Part shown: positions 15,677 to 24,960 of the stretch, piece by piece
Layout of the letters: the number at the start of each line of letters is the position of its first letter
Position numbering within the stretch: the stretch's first letter is position 1
Source of the DNA: Hominimerdicola alba
GTDB taxonomy: Bacteria > Bacillota > Clostridia > Oscillospirales > Ruminococcaceae
Assembly: GCF_900109655.1 (NCBI RefSeq)
Contig: NZ_FOAT01000002.1
Coordinates: forward strand, 357,560-421,559
Reading direction: 5' to 3'
DNA: 64,000 nt
Made by a program: the position numbers and the translations under genes
The notes under the pieces: generated by a model
What the model saw: only the letters and a program-made list of their open reading frames with translations
Database searches by the model: none
Told to the model about the DNA's origin: nothing

Positions 15677-16888
15677 ATGGCTAAGATTCAGATGAAAACA
15701 CCGCTGGTCGAGATGGACGGCGACGAGATGACAAGGATCATCTGGCAGGAGATCAAGGACATACTGATAACACCGTATGTTGACCTCAAGTCGGATTACT
15801 ATGATCTGGGACTGGTTCACAGAAATGAGACCAACGATCAAGTAACTGTTGATTCTGCAAACGCTACCAAGAAGTACGGCGTTGCAGTTAAGTGTGCTAC
15901 CATCACACCTAACGCTGCAAGAATGACAGAGTATGATCTGAAGGAGATGTGGAAATCCCCTAACGGCACTATCCGTGCTATGCTGGACGGTACTGTGTTC
16001 AGAACACCTATACTTGTTAAGGGCATCACACCCTATATCCCTACATGGACTAAGCCTATCACCATCGCACGTCACGCTTACGGCGATGTTTACAAGAACG
16101 TTGAGATGAAGTGCCCCGCAGGCGCTAAGGCTGAACTGGTATGCACCGACAAGGACGGCAACGAGACACGCGAGACTATCTACAACTTCGAGTGCGACGG
16201 CGTTATACAGGGTATGCACAACAAGTCCACTTCTATCGCATCTTTCGCAAAGAGCGTTTTCAACTTTGCGCTGGATACCAAGCAGGACGTTTGGTTTGCA
16301 ACCAAGGATACTATCTCCAAGAAGTATGACCACACATTCAAGGATATCTTCAGCGAGATATTCGAGAACGAGTACAAGGCAAAGTTCGAGGCAGCAGGCA
16401 TAGAGTACTTCTACACCCTCATCGACGATGCTGTTGCAAGAGTAGTACGTTCCAACGGCGGATACATCTGGGCTTGCAAGAACTATGACGGCGACGTTAT
16501 GTCCGATATGGTAGCTACTGCTTACGGTTCACTGGCTATGATGACTTCTGTACTGGTATCGCCCGACGGTGTATACGAGTTCGAGGCTGCACACGGCACA
16601 GTTCAGAGACACTACTACAAGCACCTGAAGGGCGAGGAGACTTCCACAAACTCCGTAGCTACACTGTTCGCATGGACAGGCGCACTCCGCAAGAGAGGCG
16701 AACTGGACGAGCTGCCAGAGCTGGTTAACTTTGCTGATTGTCTTGAAAAGGCAACAATCCAAACCATTGAGGACGGCATAATGACAGGCGACCTGTATCT
16801 GCTTTCCAAGCTGGAGAACAAGCAGAAAGTCAACACAGAGGACTTCCTGAAGGCAGTTGACGAGAGACTGAAAGCAAAGCTTTTCTAA
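15677..16888 (+). CDS. icd: NADP-dependent isocitrate dehydrogenase (eukaryotic-like subtype)
   Basis: About 403 residues, the homodimeric type II form found in eukaryotes and some bacteria. Start chosen at ATG 15677, where AAGGAGGG lies nine bases upstream; the frame continues open to 15527 but without support. Family features: [11 protein letters not shown] at the N-terminus, the substrate-loop sequence [22 protein letters not shown] with metal-binding Asp residues, and [12 protein letters not shown] for NADP binding. It converts isocitrate to 2-oxoglutarate and NADPH, feeding the glutamate dehydrogenase encoded near 61.5 kb. Confidence 0.94.
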   Translation: MAKIQMKTPLVEMDGDEMTRIIWQEIKDILITPYVDLKSDYYDLGLVHRNETNDQVTVDSANATKKYGVAVKCATITPNAARMTEYDLKEMWKSPNGTIRAMLDGTVFRTPILVKGITPYIPTWTKPITIARHAYGDVYKNVEMKCPAGAKAELVCTDKDGNETRETIYNFECDGVIQGMHNKSTSIASFAKSVFNFALDTKQDVWFATKDTISKKYDHTFKDIFSEIFENEYKAKFEAAGIEYFYTLIDDAVARVVRSNGGYIWACKNYDGDVMSDMVATAYGSLAMMTSVLVSPDGVYEFEAAHGTVQRHYYKHLKGEETSTNSVATLFAWTGALRKRGELDELPELVNFADCLEKATIQTIEDGIMTGDLYLLSKLENKQKVNTEDFLKAVDERLKAKLF

Positions 16889-16946
16889 TTCATAATGCAT
16901 AATTCATAATTGTTGGCAGGAAGATAACGTAGCATTACTGAGGATA
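16889..16946. repeat. short AT-rich direct repeats
   Basis: Tandem AATTCATAAT-type units follow the icd stop codon. Similar units occur after rnc (29512-29545) and after yqeK (39603-39618), and in the first two cases they precede a dispersed repeat element. Confidence 0.6.
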
Positions 16947-17300
16947 GAATGCCAAGGAGAAGAGCTTTGGCTCAAGCCTTTCGCGAAAGGCTTGCGGAGA
17001 GCACGAGAGGCAGAGCCTCTCGGTCAAGGCGTAAAAGCGACGTGGTAATAGTGCTGTAAATAGAACGGCGAACTATCGACCTAAAGGGGCGCGGCACGCG
17101 GTCGACGCAGTCACCGCTACAAAAATCAGAGCGTGGACAAAACAATAGTCCACGCTCAAACTATGTCCGTAAATTATTGCCGCGCCCGTCATCGGACAGC
17201 GACAGCGTTTCCGATGACTCGACCCGAGGAACGAGGGGCGACCTGTCCATCGCAGTACGTATGTTGATGAACGTAAATGTTCCACGTGGAACATTTGTTT
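16947..17300 (+). repeat. dispersed palindrome-rich repeat, copy 2 (with parS)
   Basis: Same order of blocks as the inverted copy at 6757-7100: AGAGCTTTGG, AAGCCTTTCGCGAAAGGCTT, a GAGGC/GCCTC stem, GCGGCACGCGGTCGACGCAG, a GCGTGGAC/GTCCACGC hairpin, an ATCGGA/TCCGAT hairpin, ACCCGAGGAACGAGGGGCGA, CGCAGTACGTATG and parS. No gene inside. Confidence 0.82.
17278..17293. promoter_or_regulatory. parS centromere-like site
   Basis: TGTTCCACGTGGAACA, identical to the site at 6763; the palindrome extends to 22 bases (17275-17296). Confidence 0.88.
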
Positions 17301-17348
17301 GGAGACGAGCGCAAGCGGCCGCATGGCATCGCAAAAGGATAACTATCC

Positions 17349-17357
17349 TGTGGATAA
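17349..17357 (-). promoter_or_regulatory. single DnaA-box match
   Basis: TGTGGATAA is the reverse complement of the perfect DnaA box TTATCCACA. It is alone, so it is not evidence for an origin, but it sits 56 bases from a parS site and upstream of the infC promoter. Confidence 0.4.
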
Positions 17358-17378
17358 CAAAAAATTTACAAATGCCCC

Positions 17379-17407
17379 TTGACAAATGTCGGTGAGGGTG
17401 ATATAAT
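17379..17407 (+). promoter_or_regulatory. sigma-A promoter of infC-rpmI-rplT
   Basis: TTGACA at 17379-17384, 17-base spacer, TATAAT at 17402-17407. Perfect consensus; expected start near 17414. Confidence 0.92.
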
Positions 17408-17413
17408 TAATCA

Positions 17414-17573
17414 GTAAACAAAGCAGAACAGTTCCGTTCTCACCTCAAGCGCCATAGGGCAGCGAAAAGGTCGCAGTGATAAATACTTGGCAGTGAGTCT
17501 GCCTGATATTGATATCATTACGGGTACGGAAAGTTCTGTGCCCGTTTAATTTTTATTTTGGAGGTGCTTGACT
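17414..17573 (+). promoter_or_regulatory. infC operon leader with attenuator (L20-leader type)
   Basis: A 160-base untranslated leader. It ends in a hairpin, ACGGGTAC pairing with GTGCCCGT (about 17519-17546), followed by TTAATTTTT: an intrinsic terminator placed just before the infC ribosome-binding site. In Firmicutes this position is the L20-binding leader that terminates transcription when ribosomal protein L20 is in excess. The upstream GC-rich stems would provide the competing fold. The assignment is by position and architecture. Confidence 0.7.
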
Positions 17574-18092
17574 ATTAGCAGCAAAGAACATCAGCTCAAC
17601 GAAGAGATCAGAGACAAGGAGCTCAGAGTCATCGACGTTGACGGAGCACAGCTCGGTATACTCAGTGCGGAGGAAGCATTGAAGATCGCATTTGAAAAAG
17701 ACCTGGATCTGGTTAAGATCGCGCCCCAGGCTACACCGCCTGTCTGCAAGATAATGGATTACGGTAAGTTCCTGTTTGAACAGCAGAAGCGTGAGAAGGA
17801 GCAGAGAAAGAATCAGAAGGTCATCGAGATAAAGGAGATAAGAATGTCCTCTACCATCGATACCCACGATTTTGAGACCAAGGTAAATCAGGCGATAAAG
17901 TTCCTCAAGGGCGGAGATAAGCTGAAAGTATCGGTAAGATTCCGCAAGCGTACTGTTGCACACCCTCAGTTCGGTGAAGAACTGCTGGTGAAGTTCAAGG
18001 AAGCTGTTTCCGAGGTGGGAGTTGTTGATAAGCCTTCCAAGATGGAGGGGCGCAGCCTGGTAATGTTCGTTGCGCCGAAAGCAGGCAAGTAA
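17574..18092 (+). CDS. infC: translation initiation factor IF-3
   Basis: About 172 residues with the two IF-3 domains: N-terminal LNEEIRDKELRVIDVDG and LVKIAPQATPPVCKIMDYGK, then the C-terminal KVIEIKEIRMSSTIDTHDF and VRFRKRT. I place the start at ATT 17574 because GGAGG ends nine bases before it; the in-frame TTG at 17568 would be only three bases away. ATT is the classic rare start of infC through which IF-3 limits its own translation. First gene of infC-rpmI-rplT. Confidence 0.93.
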   Translation: MSSKEHQLNEEIRDKELRVIDVDGAQLGILSAEEALKIAFEKDLDLVKIAPQATPPVCKIMDYGKFLFEQQKREKEQRKNQKVIEIKEIRMSSTIDTHDFETKVNQAIKFLKGGDKLKVSVRFRKRTVAHPQFGEELLVKFKEAVSEVGVVDKPSKMEGRSLVMFVAPKAGK

Positions 18093-18116
18093 TAAGTTTT
18101 AAGGAGGATAAATCAA

Positions 18117-18317
18117 ATGCCTAAGATCAAGACACATTCGGGCGCTAAGAAGCGTTTCAAAGTAACAGGTACCGGCAAGGTAAAGTTCCAGCACGTTAAC
18201 AAGAGACACAGACTCAATCAGAAGGATCACAAGAGAAAGAGAATTCTGAGAAACGGTGCTTATGCTGACGATACCAACATAGCAAACATAAAGGCTCTTA
18301 TCCCTTACAAGAAGTAA
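18117..18317 (+). CDS. rpmI: 50S ribosomal protein L35
   Basis: 66-residue, very basic protein starting [20 protein letters not shown], the diagnostic L35 N-terminus, with the usual HVNKRHRLN segment. AAGGAGGA precedes the ATG. It lies between infC and rplT in the universally conserved order. Confidence 0.98.
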   Translation: MPKIKTHSGAKKRFKVTGTGKVKFQHVNKRHRLNQKDHKRKRILRNGAYADDTNIANIKALIPYKK

Positions 18318-18369
18318 GACGAGTTGTAGGGAAGTAAAATTTTAGTAATAATTCTAGGAGGTAATAACT

Positions 18370-18723
18370 ATGGCTCGTGTTAAGGGAGCAATGATGACTC
18401 GTAAGAGAAGAAATAAGACACTGAAGCTTGCAAAGGGCTATTTCGGCGCTAAGAGCAAGCATTTCAAGATGGCTAAGCAGGCTGTGATGAAGTCCGGTCA
18501 GTATGCTTACATCGGCAGAAAGCAGAAGAAGAGAGATTTCAGAAGACTCTGGATCACAAGAATCTCTGCTGCTTGCAAGATGAACGGCATCAACTACTCG
18601 TCCTTCATGAACGGCGTTAACAAGGCAGGCATCAACCTGAACAGAAAGATGCTTTCCGAGATCGCTATCAGCGACCCCGCAGGCTTCACTGCAATAGTTG
18701 AGAAGGCTAAGGCAGCTCTTTGA
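18370..18723 (+). CDS. rplT: 50S ribosomal protein L20
   Basis: 117 residues, the normal length. Starts [19 protein letters not shown] and contains [19 protein letters not shown] and [17 protein letters not shown]20 helps assemble the 50S subunit and represses this operon in Firmicutes through the leader RNA. AGGAGG precedes the ATG. Confidence 0.98.
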   Translation: MARVKGAMMTRKRRNKTLKLAKGYFGAKSKHFKMAKQAVMKSGQYAYIGRKQKKRDFRRLWITRISAACKMNGINYSSFMNGVNKAGINLNRKMLSEIAISDPAGFTAIVEKAKAAL

Positions 18724-18732
18724 TAGTAAGGA

Positions 18733-18767
18733 AACACGCAGGTCGTAATCGGCTATGCGTGTTTTGT
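18733..18767 (+). terminator. terminator after rplT
   Basis: AACACGCA pairs with TGCGTGTT, followed by TTGTTCT, ten bases after the stop codon. Confidence 0.75.
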
Positions 18768-18876
18768 TCTATAATGAGGACAGAATGTTGTTGTAACTAA
18801 ATTGTAATATTTGTATAAACTGTTACAACGATGTTGAAGAAAGTTTGTCTAATATAACGAGGAGAGGTGCGTCCCA

Positions 18877-19692
18877 ATGGTCATAACTTCCAAGGAAAAC
18901 CCTAAGATAAAACAGCTGGCAAAGCTGTACTCAAACCGCAAATACCGTCGTGAAACAGGGCTTTTCGTCATAGAGGGCATAAGGGGCTGTACTGATGCGC
19001 TGGTGGACAGTACTCTTAACGGCGGGCGCATGGAGATAGAGGGCATATATTATCTTGAAGAGCTTTTTGAGGGCGTTATGGCGGAAAACAAGCGTGAGCT
19101 TGAACTTCTTCCGGAGGACAAGAGATTCATTATAACCCGTGAGATAGCCGATAAGATAAGCGATACCGATGCCTGTCAGGGGATATTCGTGACGGCTAAG
19201 ATGCTTGATAAGCCTTTTTCGGAGGATACGCTCAAAAGGGGCGGAAAGTATCTGATACTGGACGAACTTCAGGACCCCGGCAATCTGGGGACTATGATAC
19301 GCACCTCGGACGCTGTGGGGCTTGACGGCATAGTGCTGACGGGCAACTGCGTTGACCTCTACAACCCCAAGACAGTGCGCTCGGCGGTGGGCAGTATGCC
19401 CAGAGTGGATATCTTCGTGGAGAGGGACTTTGAGCGTGTGACTGAGGCTTTCAGACTGAAAGGCATACCTACTGCGGCGGCTGTTATCAGCGGCGGTGAG
19501 AATGTGCTGAAATACGACTTCTCGGGGGGCTGTGCTGTTGTTATCGGCAACGAGGGCAGAGGGCTGGCAGAGAGCCATGTGGCGCTTTGCAGTGACAAGG
19601 TATCCATCGCGATGCACGGTCATATCGACTCGCTTAATGCGGCAACGGCAGCAACTATCTTCCTGTGGGAGATGACAAGACTGGAGGGCTGA
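18877..19692 (+). CDS. TrmH/SpoU-family rRNA (guanosine-2'-O-)-methyltransferase
   Basis: 271 residues. An N-terminal substrate-binding domain (residues about 1-100, starting ITSKENPKIKQLAKL) precedes a SPOUT methyltransferase domain. The three family motifs are visible: LDELQDPGNLGTMIRTSDAVG (motif 1), the VVIGNEGRGL block (motif 2) and IAMHGHIDSLNAATAATI (motif 3, normally IPM.G..eSLNv..A). It should methylate a ribose in 23S rRNA with S-adenosylmethionine. GGAGAGG precedes the ATG. It overlaps none of its neighbours; dprA starts two bases after its stop. Confidence 0.92.
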   Translation: MVITSKENPKIKQLAKLYSNRKYRRETGLFVIEGIRGCTDALVDSTLNGGRMEIEGIYYLEELFEGVMAENKRELELLPEDKRFIITREIADKISDTDACQGIFVTAKMLDKPFSEDTLKRGGKYLILDELQDPGNLGTMIRTSDAVGLDGIVLTGNCVDLYNPKTVRSAVGSMPRVDIFVERDFERVTEAFRLKGIPTAAAVISGGENVLKYDFSGGCAVVIGNEGRGLAESHVALCSDKVSIAMHGHIDSLNAATAATIFLWEMTRLEG

Positions 19693-19694
19693 GG

Positions 19695-20834
19695 TTGGAC
19701 AGATACAGCGGCTGGCTCCTGCTTGGAATGGTATTCGGCATGGGTGGTAAAAGGCTCTGGCAGGTAATGGAAAAGACCGATGACCCAGCCGAGATGTGCG
19801 AGAGGATACTTTCGGGCAAGGCTGATTTCCTCAGTGACAGCGAAAAGGAAAAGGCTGAGCGGGTGAGTATTGATGAAGCTGAAAGGCTGATAGAACGGGC
19901 TCATGAACTTGGTCAGCAGGTGGTGTGCATAGGTGACGCGGACTATCCGAAAAGGTGGTACGAACTGAATGATGCACCTTCACTGGCGTTCTACTGCGGA
20001 GATATCAGCATAGCCAATGACAGCACGGTGATACACACTGTGGGTACGAGAGAACCATCGAAGTACACCCTTTCGCTGATAAACGTGCTTTGTGCAGACC
20101 TTGCCCTGAGAGGGTTCACAGTATCCTGCGGGCTGGCTGAGGGTTCTGATACCTGCACGGCTGAAACTGTTCTCGGGAGAGAGGGCAGATTGCTGGCGGT
20201 GTATCCCACTTCACTTGACAGGGAGTACCCTAAGGATGTGGGCGAGCTGAAAGAAAGGCTTGCGGAGAAAGGTCTGCTGATAAGCGAATATTCACCTGAG
20301 TACAGCGGGAGAATGAATTTTCACAGGCGAAACAAACTGGCTGTGGCTCTGGCTTCGGCGGTGGTGATAACTGAAGCCTCGGAGGACAGCAAGGGGCTTG
20401 ACAATGCTGTGCGTGCCATGGATACGGGCAGACCTGTGATGGTAGTGCCGCCGCATCTATTGTACAGCAAGAGGTATTTCGGGCAGAGAGATCTGCTGAG
20501 AAAAGGCTGTATACCCATATTTGACGGCTCGGACGCTGTAAGGGTTTTGGCTGAAAGGCAGGAGATATCTGCTGAGAGGTATGGACTGAAAGCGGGTGTC
20601 AGTGATGTTCATACCGAACAGAAACAGGAAAAGATCAGAAAGCCCATAAGGGAGCTTAGTGGTGTGGAAAGCAAGATATATGAGCTCCTGAAAGAAAAAA
20701 GCCCCATGTCTCTTGATGAGATGACGGCTATAAGCGGACTTTCGATGATGGAAGTGCTTACCTGTGTGACAGGGCTTGAACTGGAGGGGATAGTGATATC
20801 ACTCCCCGGGAAAAGATACGAATTGGATTCATGA
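19695..20834 (+). CDS. dprA: DNA processing protein DprA (Smf)
   Basis: About 379 residues. I choose TTG at 19695, just after the methyltransferase stop, because the coding similarity begins there (LDRYSGWLLLGM) and GGAGG lies upstream. Order: N-terminal SAM-like helices, Rossmann-like DNA-binding domain (VGTREPSKYT, SCGLAEGSD, NFHRRNKLAVALA), and a C-terminal winged helix (SGVESKIYELLKEKSPMSLDEM). The Rossmann motifs are degenerate compared with typical DprA (VGSRxPSxYG, SGxAxGID), but the layout is intact. DprA loads RecA on incoming single-stranded DNA. The neighbour topA follows in the usual order. Confidence 0.88.
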   Translation: MDRYSGWLLLGMVFGMGGKRLWQVMEKTDDPAEMCERILSGKADFLSDSEKEKAERVSIDEAERLIERAHELGQQVVCIGDADYPKRWYELNDAPSLAFYCGDISIANDSTVIHTVGTREPSKYTLSLINVLCADLALRGFTVSCGLAEGSDTCTAETVLGREGRLLAVYPTSLDREYPKDVGELKERLAEKGLLISEYSPEYSGRMNFHRRNKLAVALASAVVITEASEDSKGLDNAVRAMDTGRPVMVVPPHLLYSKRYFGQRDLLRKGCIPIFDGSDAVRVLAERQEISAERYGLKAGVSDVHTEQKQEKIRKPIRELSGVESKIYELLKEKSPMSLDEMTAISGLSMMEVLTCVTGLELEGIVISLPGKRYELDS

Positions 20835-20945
20835 TTCACAGTGCATGACAGGAACTACGAATATCTGTGTGATATTCCTCATAAACAATTATTCGGTCAC
20901 GTTCTGTGAAGCATAAATTAGATCAGGAAACGGAGTAGAAATAAA

Positions 20946-23051
20946 TTGTCAGATCTTGTAATTGTAGAGTCGCCCCACAAGGCGAAAACTGTAAAGAGAT
21001 ATCTCAGCGGTGATTACGAGGTAGTGGCGTCCATGGGACACCTGAGAGACCTGCCGAAATCCAAGTTGGGCGTAGATATAGATAACGATTTTGAACCGCA
21101 GTATATCAACATCAAGGATAAGGAGAACCTTATCAAGGAGATAAAGAAGAAAGCCAAAGCCAGCGACCACGTTTATCTGGCGGGAGACCCTGACCGCGAG
21201 GGAGAGGCTATAAGCTGGCATCTTGCACAGCTTCTGGGGCTGGATATGAACGACAAGAACCGCGTGACTTTCAACGAGATAACCAAGAGCGGTATAGATG
21301 CGGGCATGAAGAATCCCCGTACCATCGACCTTAATCTTGTTAATGCACAGCAGGCAAGGCGCATACTCGACAGGATAGTGGGCTACAAGCTTTCACCATT
21401 CCTGTGGAGAAAGATAAGGCGCGGACTTTCCGCAGGACGAGTACAGTCCGTTGCGGTGAAGATGATATGCGACAGAGAGAACGAGATAAGGGCTTTCGTA
21501 TCACAGGAATACTGGTCGATAGATGCTTTGTTCCTTGCGGGTACAAGCAAGAAAGCCTTTGCATCGAAGGTGGATACAGTTGACGGAGCAAAGCCTGACC
21601 TTAAAAGCAAGGCTGATGCTGATGCCGTGCTGAAAAGACTTGAGGGTGCAGAGTTCATTGTGGACAAGGTGAAGAAAAGCGTGCGCAAGAAGAACCCTGC
21701 TGCACCTTTCACAACTTCCACCTTACAGCAGGAAGCTTCGAGAAGACTGGGATTTCAGGGCAGACGTACCATGAAAGCCGCTCAGGAGCTTTATGAAGGT
21801 CTTGATATCAAGGATATGGGTCCTACGGGTCTTATCACCTACATGAGAACAGACAGCCTGCGTATCTCCGACGAAGCAAGGGCAGCTGCCTATGACTTCA
21901 TCAAGGAGAAGTACGGCGATGCTTATATCCCCGAGAAGCCAAGGGTATACAAGACAAAGGGCAGTGCACAGGACGCACACGAAGCTATACGTCCCACAAA
22001 CCCTGCCATAACCCCTGAGCTTGTAAAGGCAAGCGGTGTCACCAATGACCAGTACAAGCTTTACAAGCTGATATGGGAGAGATTCATAGCTTCACAGATG
22101 GCTAACTGCACTATGGATACCATGTCGGTGGATATTGCGGCTAACGGCGTGATGTTCAAGGCTACGGGATATTCGGTGAAGTTTGACGGCTTTACCGTGC
22201 TTTATGAAGAGAGCAAGGACGAAGAGGAAGAGAAGAAGAACGTTCTTCCGCCGCTGGCGAAGGGCGATAAGCTGACACCCAAGGAGATAACGGGCAACCA
22301 GCACTTCACACAGCCGCCCCCGAGGTATACCGAAGCTACCCTTGTAAAGGCATTTGAAGAGACAGGCATCGGCAGACCTTCCACCTACGTTACGACTGTT
22401 ACTACTATAATCAACAGAAACTACGTTGAGAGAGACGGTAAACAGCTGAAGCCCACAAGTCTGGGTGAAGTTACCAACGAGCTGATGAGCGAGCATTTCG
22501 ACAAGATAGTTGATGTGAAGTTCACGGCGAACATGGAAAAGAGCCTTGATGATATCGAGAGCGGCAAGATAGGCTGGGTAAATACCTTGCAGAAGTTCTA
22601 CAAGGAGTTCGACAGCGAGCTTGGTGTAGCTGAAAAGGAGATGGAGGGCAAGCGCGTAAAAGTCCCCGATGAAGCTACCGATGAGGTATGTGAGGTATGC
22701 GGAAAGCCTATGGTGATAAAGATAGGCAGATTCGGCAAATTCATGGCTTGCTCGGGCTTCCCCGACTGCAAGAACACCAAGAGGATAGTTCAGGAAACAG
22801 GCGGAGACTGTCCTTTCTGCGGAAAGAGAGTACTGCTGAAGAAGTCCAAGAAGGGCAAGAAGTACTACGGCTGCGAGAACAACCCCGAGTGCAGCTTTAT
22901 GACATGGGATATACCCACCGAGGAGAAATGTCCCAGATGCGGCAGCACACTGTTCCAGAAGGGCGGAAAGAACGGCATACTCATATGCCACAAGCAGGAC
23001 TGCGGCTACCAGAGAAGCCTTTCGGGCGAGAGCGCCGAGGGCGAGGAATAA
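20946..23051 (+). CDS. topA: DNA topoisomerase I
   Basis: 701-residue type IA topoisomerase starting at TTG 20946 with GGAGTAG upstream. The Toprim domain is at the N-terminus (LVIVESPHKAKTV, then DPDREGEAISWH). The catalytic tyrosine lies in GLITYMRTDSLR. The C-terminal part has three cysteine-rich zinc-ribbon motifs (CEVCGKP, CPFCGKR, CPRCGST) as in Firmicute enzymes. It relaxes negative supercoils. The position between dprA and trmFO is conserved in the phylum. Confidence 0.97.
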   Translation: MSDLVIVESPHKAKTVKRYLSGDYEVVASMGHLRDLPKSKLGVDIDNDFEPQYINIKDKENLIKEIKKKAKASDHVYLAGDPDREGEAISWHLAQLLGLDMNDKNRVTFNEITKSGIDAGMKNPRTIDLNLVNAQQARRILDRIVGYKLSPFLWRKIRRGLSAGRVQSVAVKMICDRENEIRAFVSQEYWSIDALFLAGTSKKAFASKVDTVDGAKPDLKSKADADAVLKRLEGAEFIVDKVKKSVRKKNPAAPFTTSTLQQEASRRLGFQGRRTMKAAQELYEGLDIKDMGPTGLITYMRTDSLRISDEARAAAYDFIKEKYGDAYIPEKPRVYKTKGSAQDAHEAIRPTNPAITPELVKASGVTNDQYKLYKLIWERFIASQMANCTMDTMSVDIAANGVMFKATGYSVKFDGFTVLYEESKDEEEEKKNVLPPLAKGDKLTPKEITGNQHFTQPPPRYTEATLVKAFEETGIGRPSTYVTTVTTIINRNYVERDGKQLKPTSLGEVTNELMSEHFDKIVDVKFTANMEKSLDDIESGKIGWVNTLQKFYKEFDSELGVAEKEMEGKRVKVPDEATDEVCEVCGKPMVIKIGRFGKFMACSGFPDCKNTKRIVQETGGDCPFCGKRVLLKKSKKGKKYYGCENNPECSFMTWDIPTEEKCPRCGSTLFQKGGKNGILICHKQDCGYQRSLSGESAEGEE

Positions 23052-23054
23052 GCC

Positions 23055-23528
23055 GTGGTGGATATCCGCAGGGCTGAGAGAAGTGATACCGATAGCCTCG
23101 AAAGGCTGTACACACAGCTTGAAAAGGACGCGGTGCGCTATCAGCCACAGCATTTTGTGATCAGCGGCGGACGTGTTGATGACAGTATGTTTGAGGACGA
23201 CAGACAGGCGGTATATGTGGCAGAGGTCGATGGTGAAGTAGTTGGCTTTGTGCATATACTGCTGATGAAGTCCAAGGACATAGGCTGTCTGAAAGCTGAG
23301 AAGAACATCTACATACAGGATATGGCGGTAGATGAAAGGCACAGGAGCCGCGGCATAGGTTCTCTGCTGATGGGAGCTGTGAAGCGTTACGGTGCTGAAC
23401 ACGGTGCAGTATTCGTGAGGACGCAGGTCTTTCTGCAGAACTGTGACGGGCTGAGGTTCTATGAGAAGAACGGATTTACCGAGACCATGAAGACTGTGGA
23501 ATGTCCGCTGGATATAGGCATAGAGTGA
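23055..23528 (+). CDS. GNAT-family N-acetyltransferase
   Basis: 157 residues with the GNAT core: VYVAEVDGEVVGFVHI, then YIQDMAVDERHRSRGIGSLLM carrying the acetyl-CoA pyrophosphate loop (R-x-x-G-I-G), and a C-terminal FYEKNGF. Start is one of two adjacent GTG codons (23055 or 23058) with GAGGAA upstream. It follows topA by three bases, so it is translated from the same message. Substrate unknown. Confidence 0.88.
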   Translation: MVDIRRAERSDTDSLERLYTQLEKDAVRYQPQHFVISGGRVDDSMFEDDRQAVYVAEVDGEVVGFVHILLMKSKDIGCLKAEKNIYIQDMAVDERHRSRGIGSLLMGAVKRYGAEHGAVFVRTQVFLQNCDGLRFYEKNGFTETMKTVECPLDIGIE

Positions 23529-23569
23529 TAATGTTTATCAGACTAAAGTACCAATAAGGATAACTATAA

Positions 23570-24892
23570 ATGAGTGAAAAAGTAAAAGTTATAGGCGCGG
23601 GGCTGGCGGGCTGTGAGGCTGCGTGGCAGCTTGCGAGAGCGGGCATCGACTGCGAGCTTTATGAGATGAAGCCCAAGAAGTTCACCCCTGCGCATAAATA
23701 TAAGGGCTTTGCGGAGCTGGTATGTTCCAATTCCCTTAAAGCCGACAGGATAGAATCGGCGGCAGGTATGCTTAAAGAAGAGATGCGCAGGCTTGGTTCG
23801 GTGACTATGGAATGTGCCGAGGAAGCAAGGGTATCAGCAGGCGGCGCACTGGCGGTGGACAGAGAGAAGTTCTCCGATGCCGTTACCGAGCGCATACGCA
23901 GTAATGAGCATATCACAGTCATCGAGGAGGAAATCACCGAGATACCCGAGGGTAATGTGATAATCGCCACGGGTCCCCTGACCTCTGACGGTCTGGCTGA
24001 GAGCATAGGCAAGCTATGCGGAGAGTATCTGTATTTCCACGATGCTGCTGCACCTATCGTGACATTTGAGAGCATAGATATGGACAAGGCGTTCTTCGCT
24101 TCACGCTACGGCAGAGGCGATGCGGATTACATCAACTGTCCCATGGACAGGGAGGAGTATGAGCGTTTCTACAACGAACTCATCACCGCCGAGAGCGCAC
24201 CGCTGAAAGAGCATGACAAGGAGCATTTCGCCAAGGACGGCTTCAAGGTATACGAGGGCTGTATGCCCGTTGAGGTGCTGGCAAAGCGCGGCGAGGACAC
24301 ACTTCGCTTCGGACCGCTGAAACCTGTGGGACTGAGAGATCCCCGGACGGATAAACGTCCATGGGCGGTGGTACAGCTGAGGGCTGAAAATACTGCGGGC
24401 AGTATGTACAATCTGGTGGGCTTCCAGACCAATCTGAAATTCGGGGAGCAGAAGAGAGTATTCTCTCTTATCCCGGGTCTTGAAAATGCTGAGTTCATGC
24501 GCTACGGCGTTATGCACAGGAACACTTTCCTGAATTCACCCAAACTGCTGAACGAGCAGTTCAATATGTGCACCAGACCATCGCTTTATTTTGCAGGTCA
24601 GATGACAGGCGTTGAGGGCTATATCGAGAGTGCGGCAAGCGGCATATTCGCGGGGCTTAACATGGCTAGGCAGATACAGGGACTTTCTCCTGCAAGCCTG
24701 CCCGATACCACTATGCTGGGTGCGCTGAGCAAGTATATAAGCTCTCCCGAGACCGAGAACTTCCAGCCTATGGGCTGTAATATGGGCATACTTCCCGAAT
24801 GGGGCGAGCGTATAAAGGACAAGAAGCTGAAATACAAGCTTCTGGCTGAGAGAGGTCTTGCTGACCTGGACAGGTTCATCGCAGACCTGTAA
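23570..24892 (+). CDS. trmFO: methylenetetrahydrofolate--tRNA-(uracil-5-)-methyltransferase
   Basis: 440-residue FAD-dependent enzyme that makes m5U54 in the T-loop of tRNA with methylenetetrahydrofolate as carbon donor. The FAD-binding motif GAGLAGCEAAWQLARAG is at the N-terminus; YKGFAELVCSNSLKAD, the signature of the family, follows near residue 43; FAGQMTGVEGYIESAASG lies near the end. The weak Shine-Dalgarno is AAGGATA. Its place after topA is the conserved Firmicute arrangement. Confidence 0.96.
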   Translation: MSEKVKVIGAGLAGCEAAWQLARAGIDCELYEMKPKKFTPAHKYKGFAELVCSNSLKADRIESAAGMLKEEMRRLGSVTMECAEEARVSAGGALAVDREKFSDAVTERIRSNEHITVIEEEITEIPEGNVIIATGPLTSDGLAESIGKLCGEYLYFHDAAAPIVTFESIDMDKAFFASRYGRGDADYINCPMDREEYERFYNELITAESAPLKEHDKEHFAKDGFKVYEGCMPVEVLAKRGEDTLRFGPLKPVGLRDPRTDKRPWAVVQLRAENTAGSMYNLVGFQTNLKFGEQKRVFSLIPGLENAEFMRYGVMHRNTFLNSPKLLNEQFNMCTRPSLYFAGQMTGVEGYIESAASGIFAGLNMARQIQGLSPASLPDTTMLGALSKYISSPETENFQPMGCNMGILPEWGERIKDKKLKYKLLAERGLADLDRFIADL

Positions 24893-24948
24893 GAAATGCA
24901 TATACGTGACCGCAGGGATATGTACTGATAAGAAAGCGTAAAGGGCGC
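24893..24948 (+). pseudogene. 3' remnant of a paralogue of the next gene
   Basis: Bases from 24896 read Met-His-Ile-Arg-Asp-Arg-Arg-Asp-Met-Tyr-stop and continue AAGAAAGCGTAAAG. The end of the next gene (25505-25553) reads His-Glu-Ile-Arg-Asp-Arg-Lys-Asp-Ile-Tyr-stop and continues AAGAAAACGTAAAG. The two segments match over about 45 bases, so this appears to be the tail left by a deleted tandem copy. Confidence 0.55.
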
Positions 24949-24960
24949 AGGAGAAAAATA

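Noticed and set aside
17349..17357. DnaA box as evidence for oriC
   Set aside because: A single box without a cluster or AT-rich unwinding region is not sufficient.
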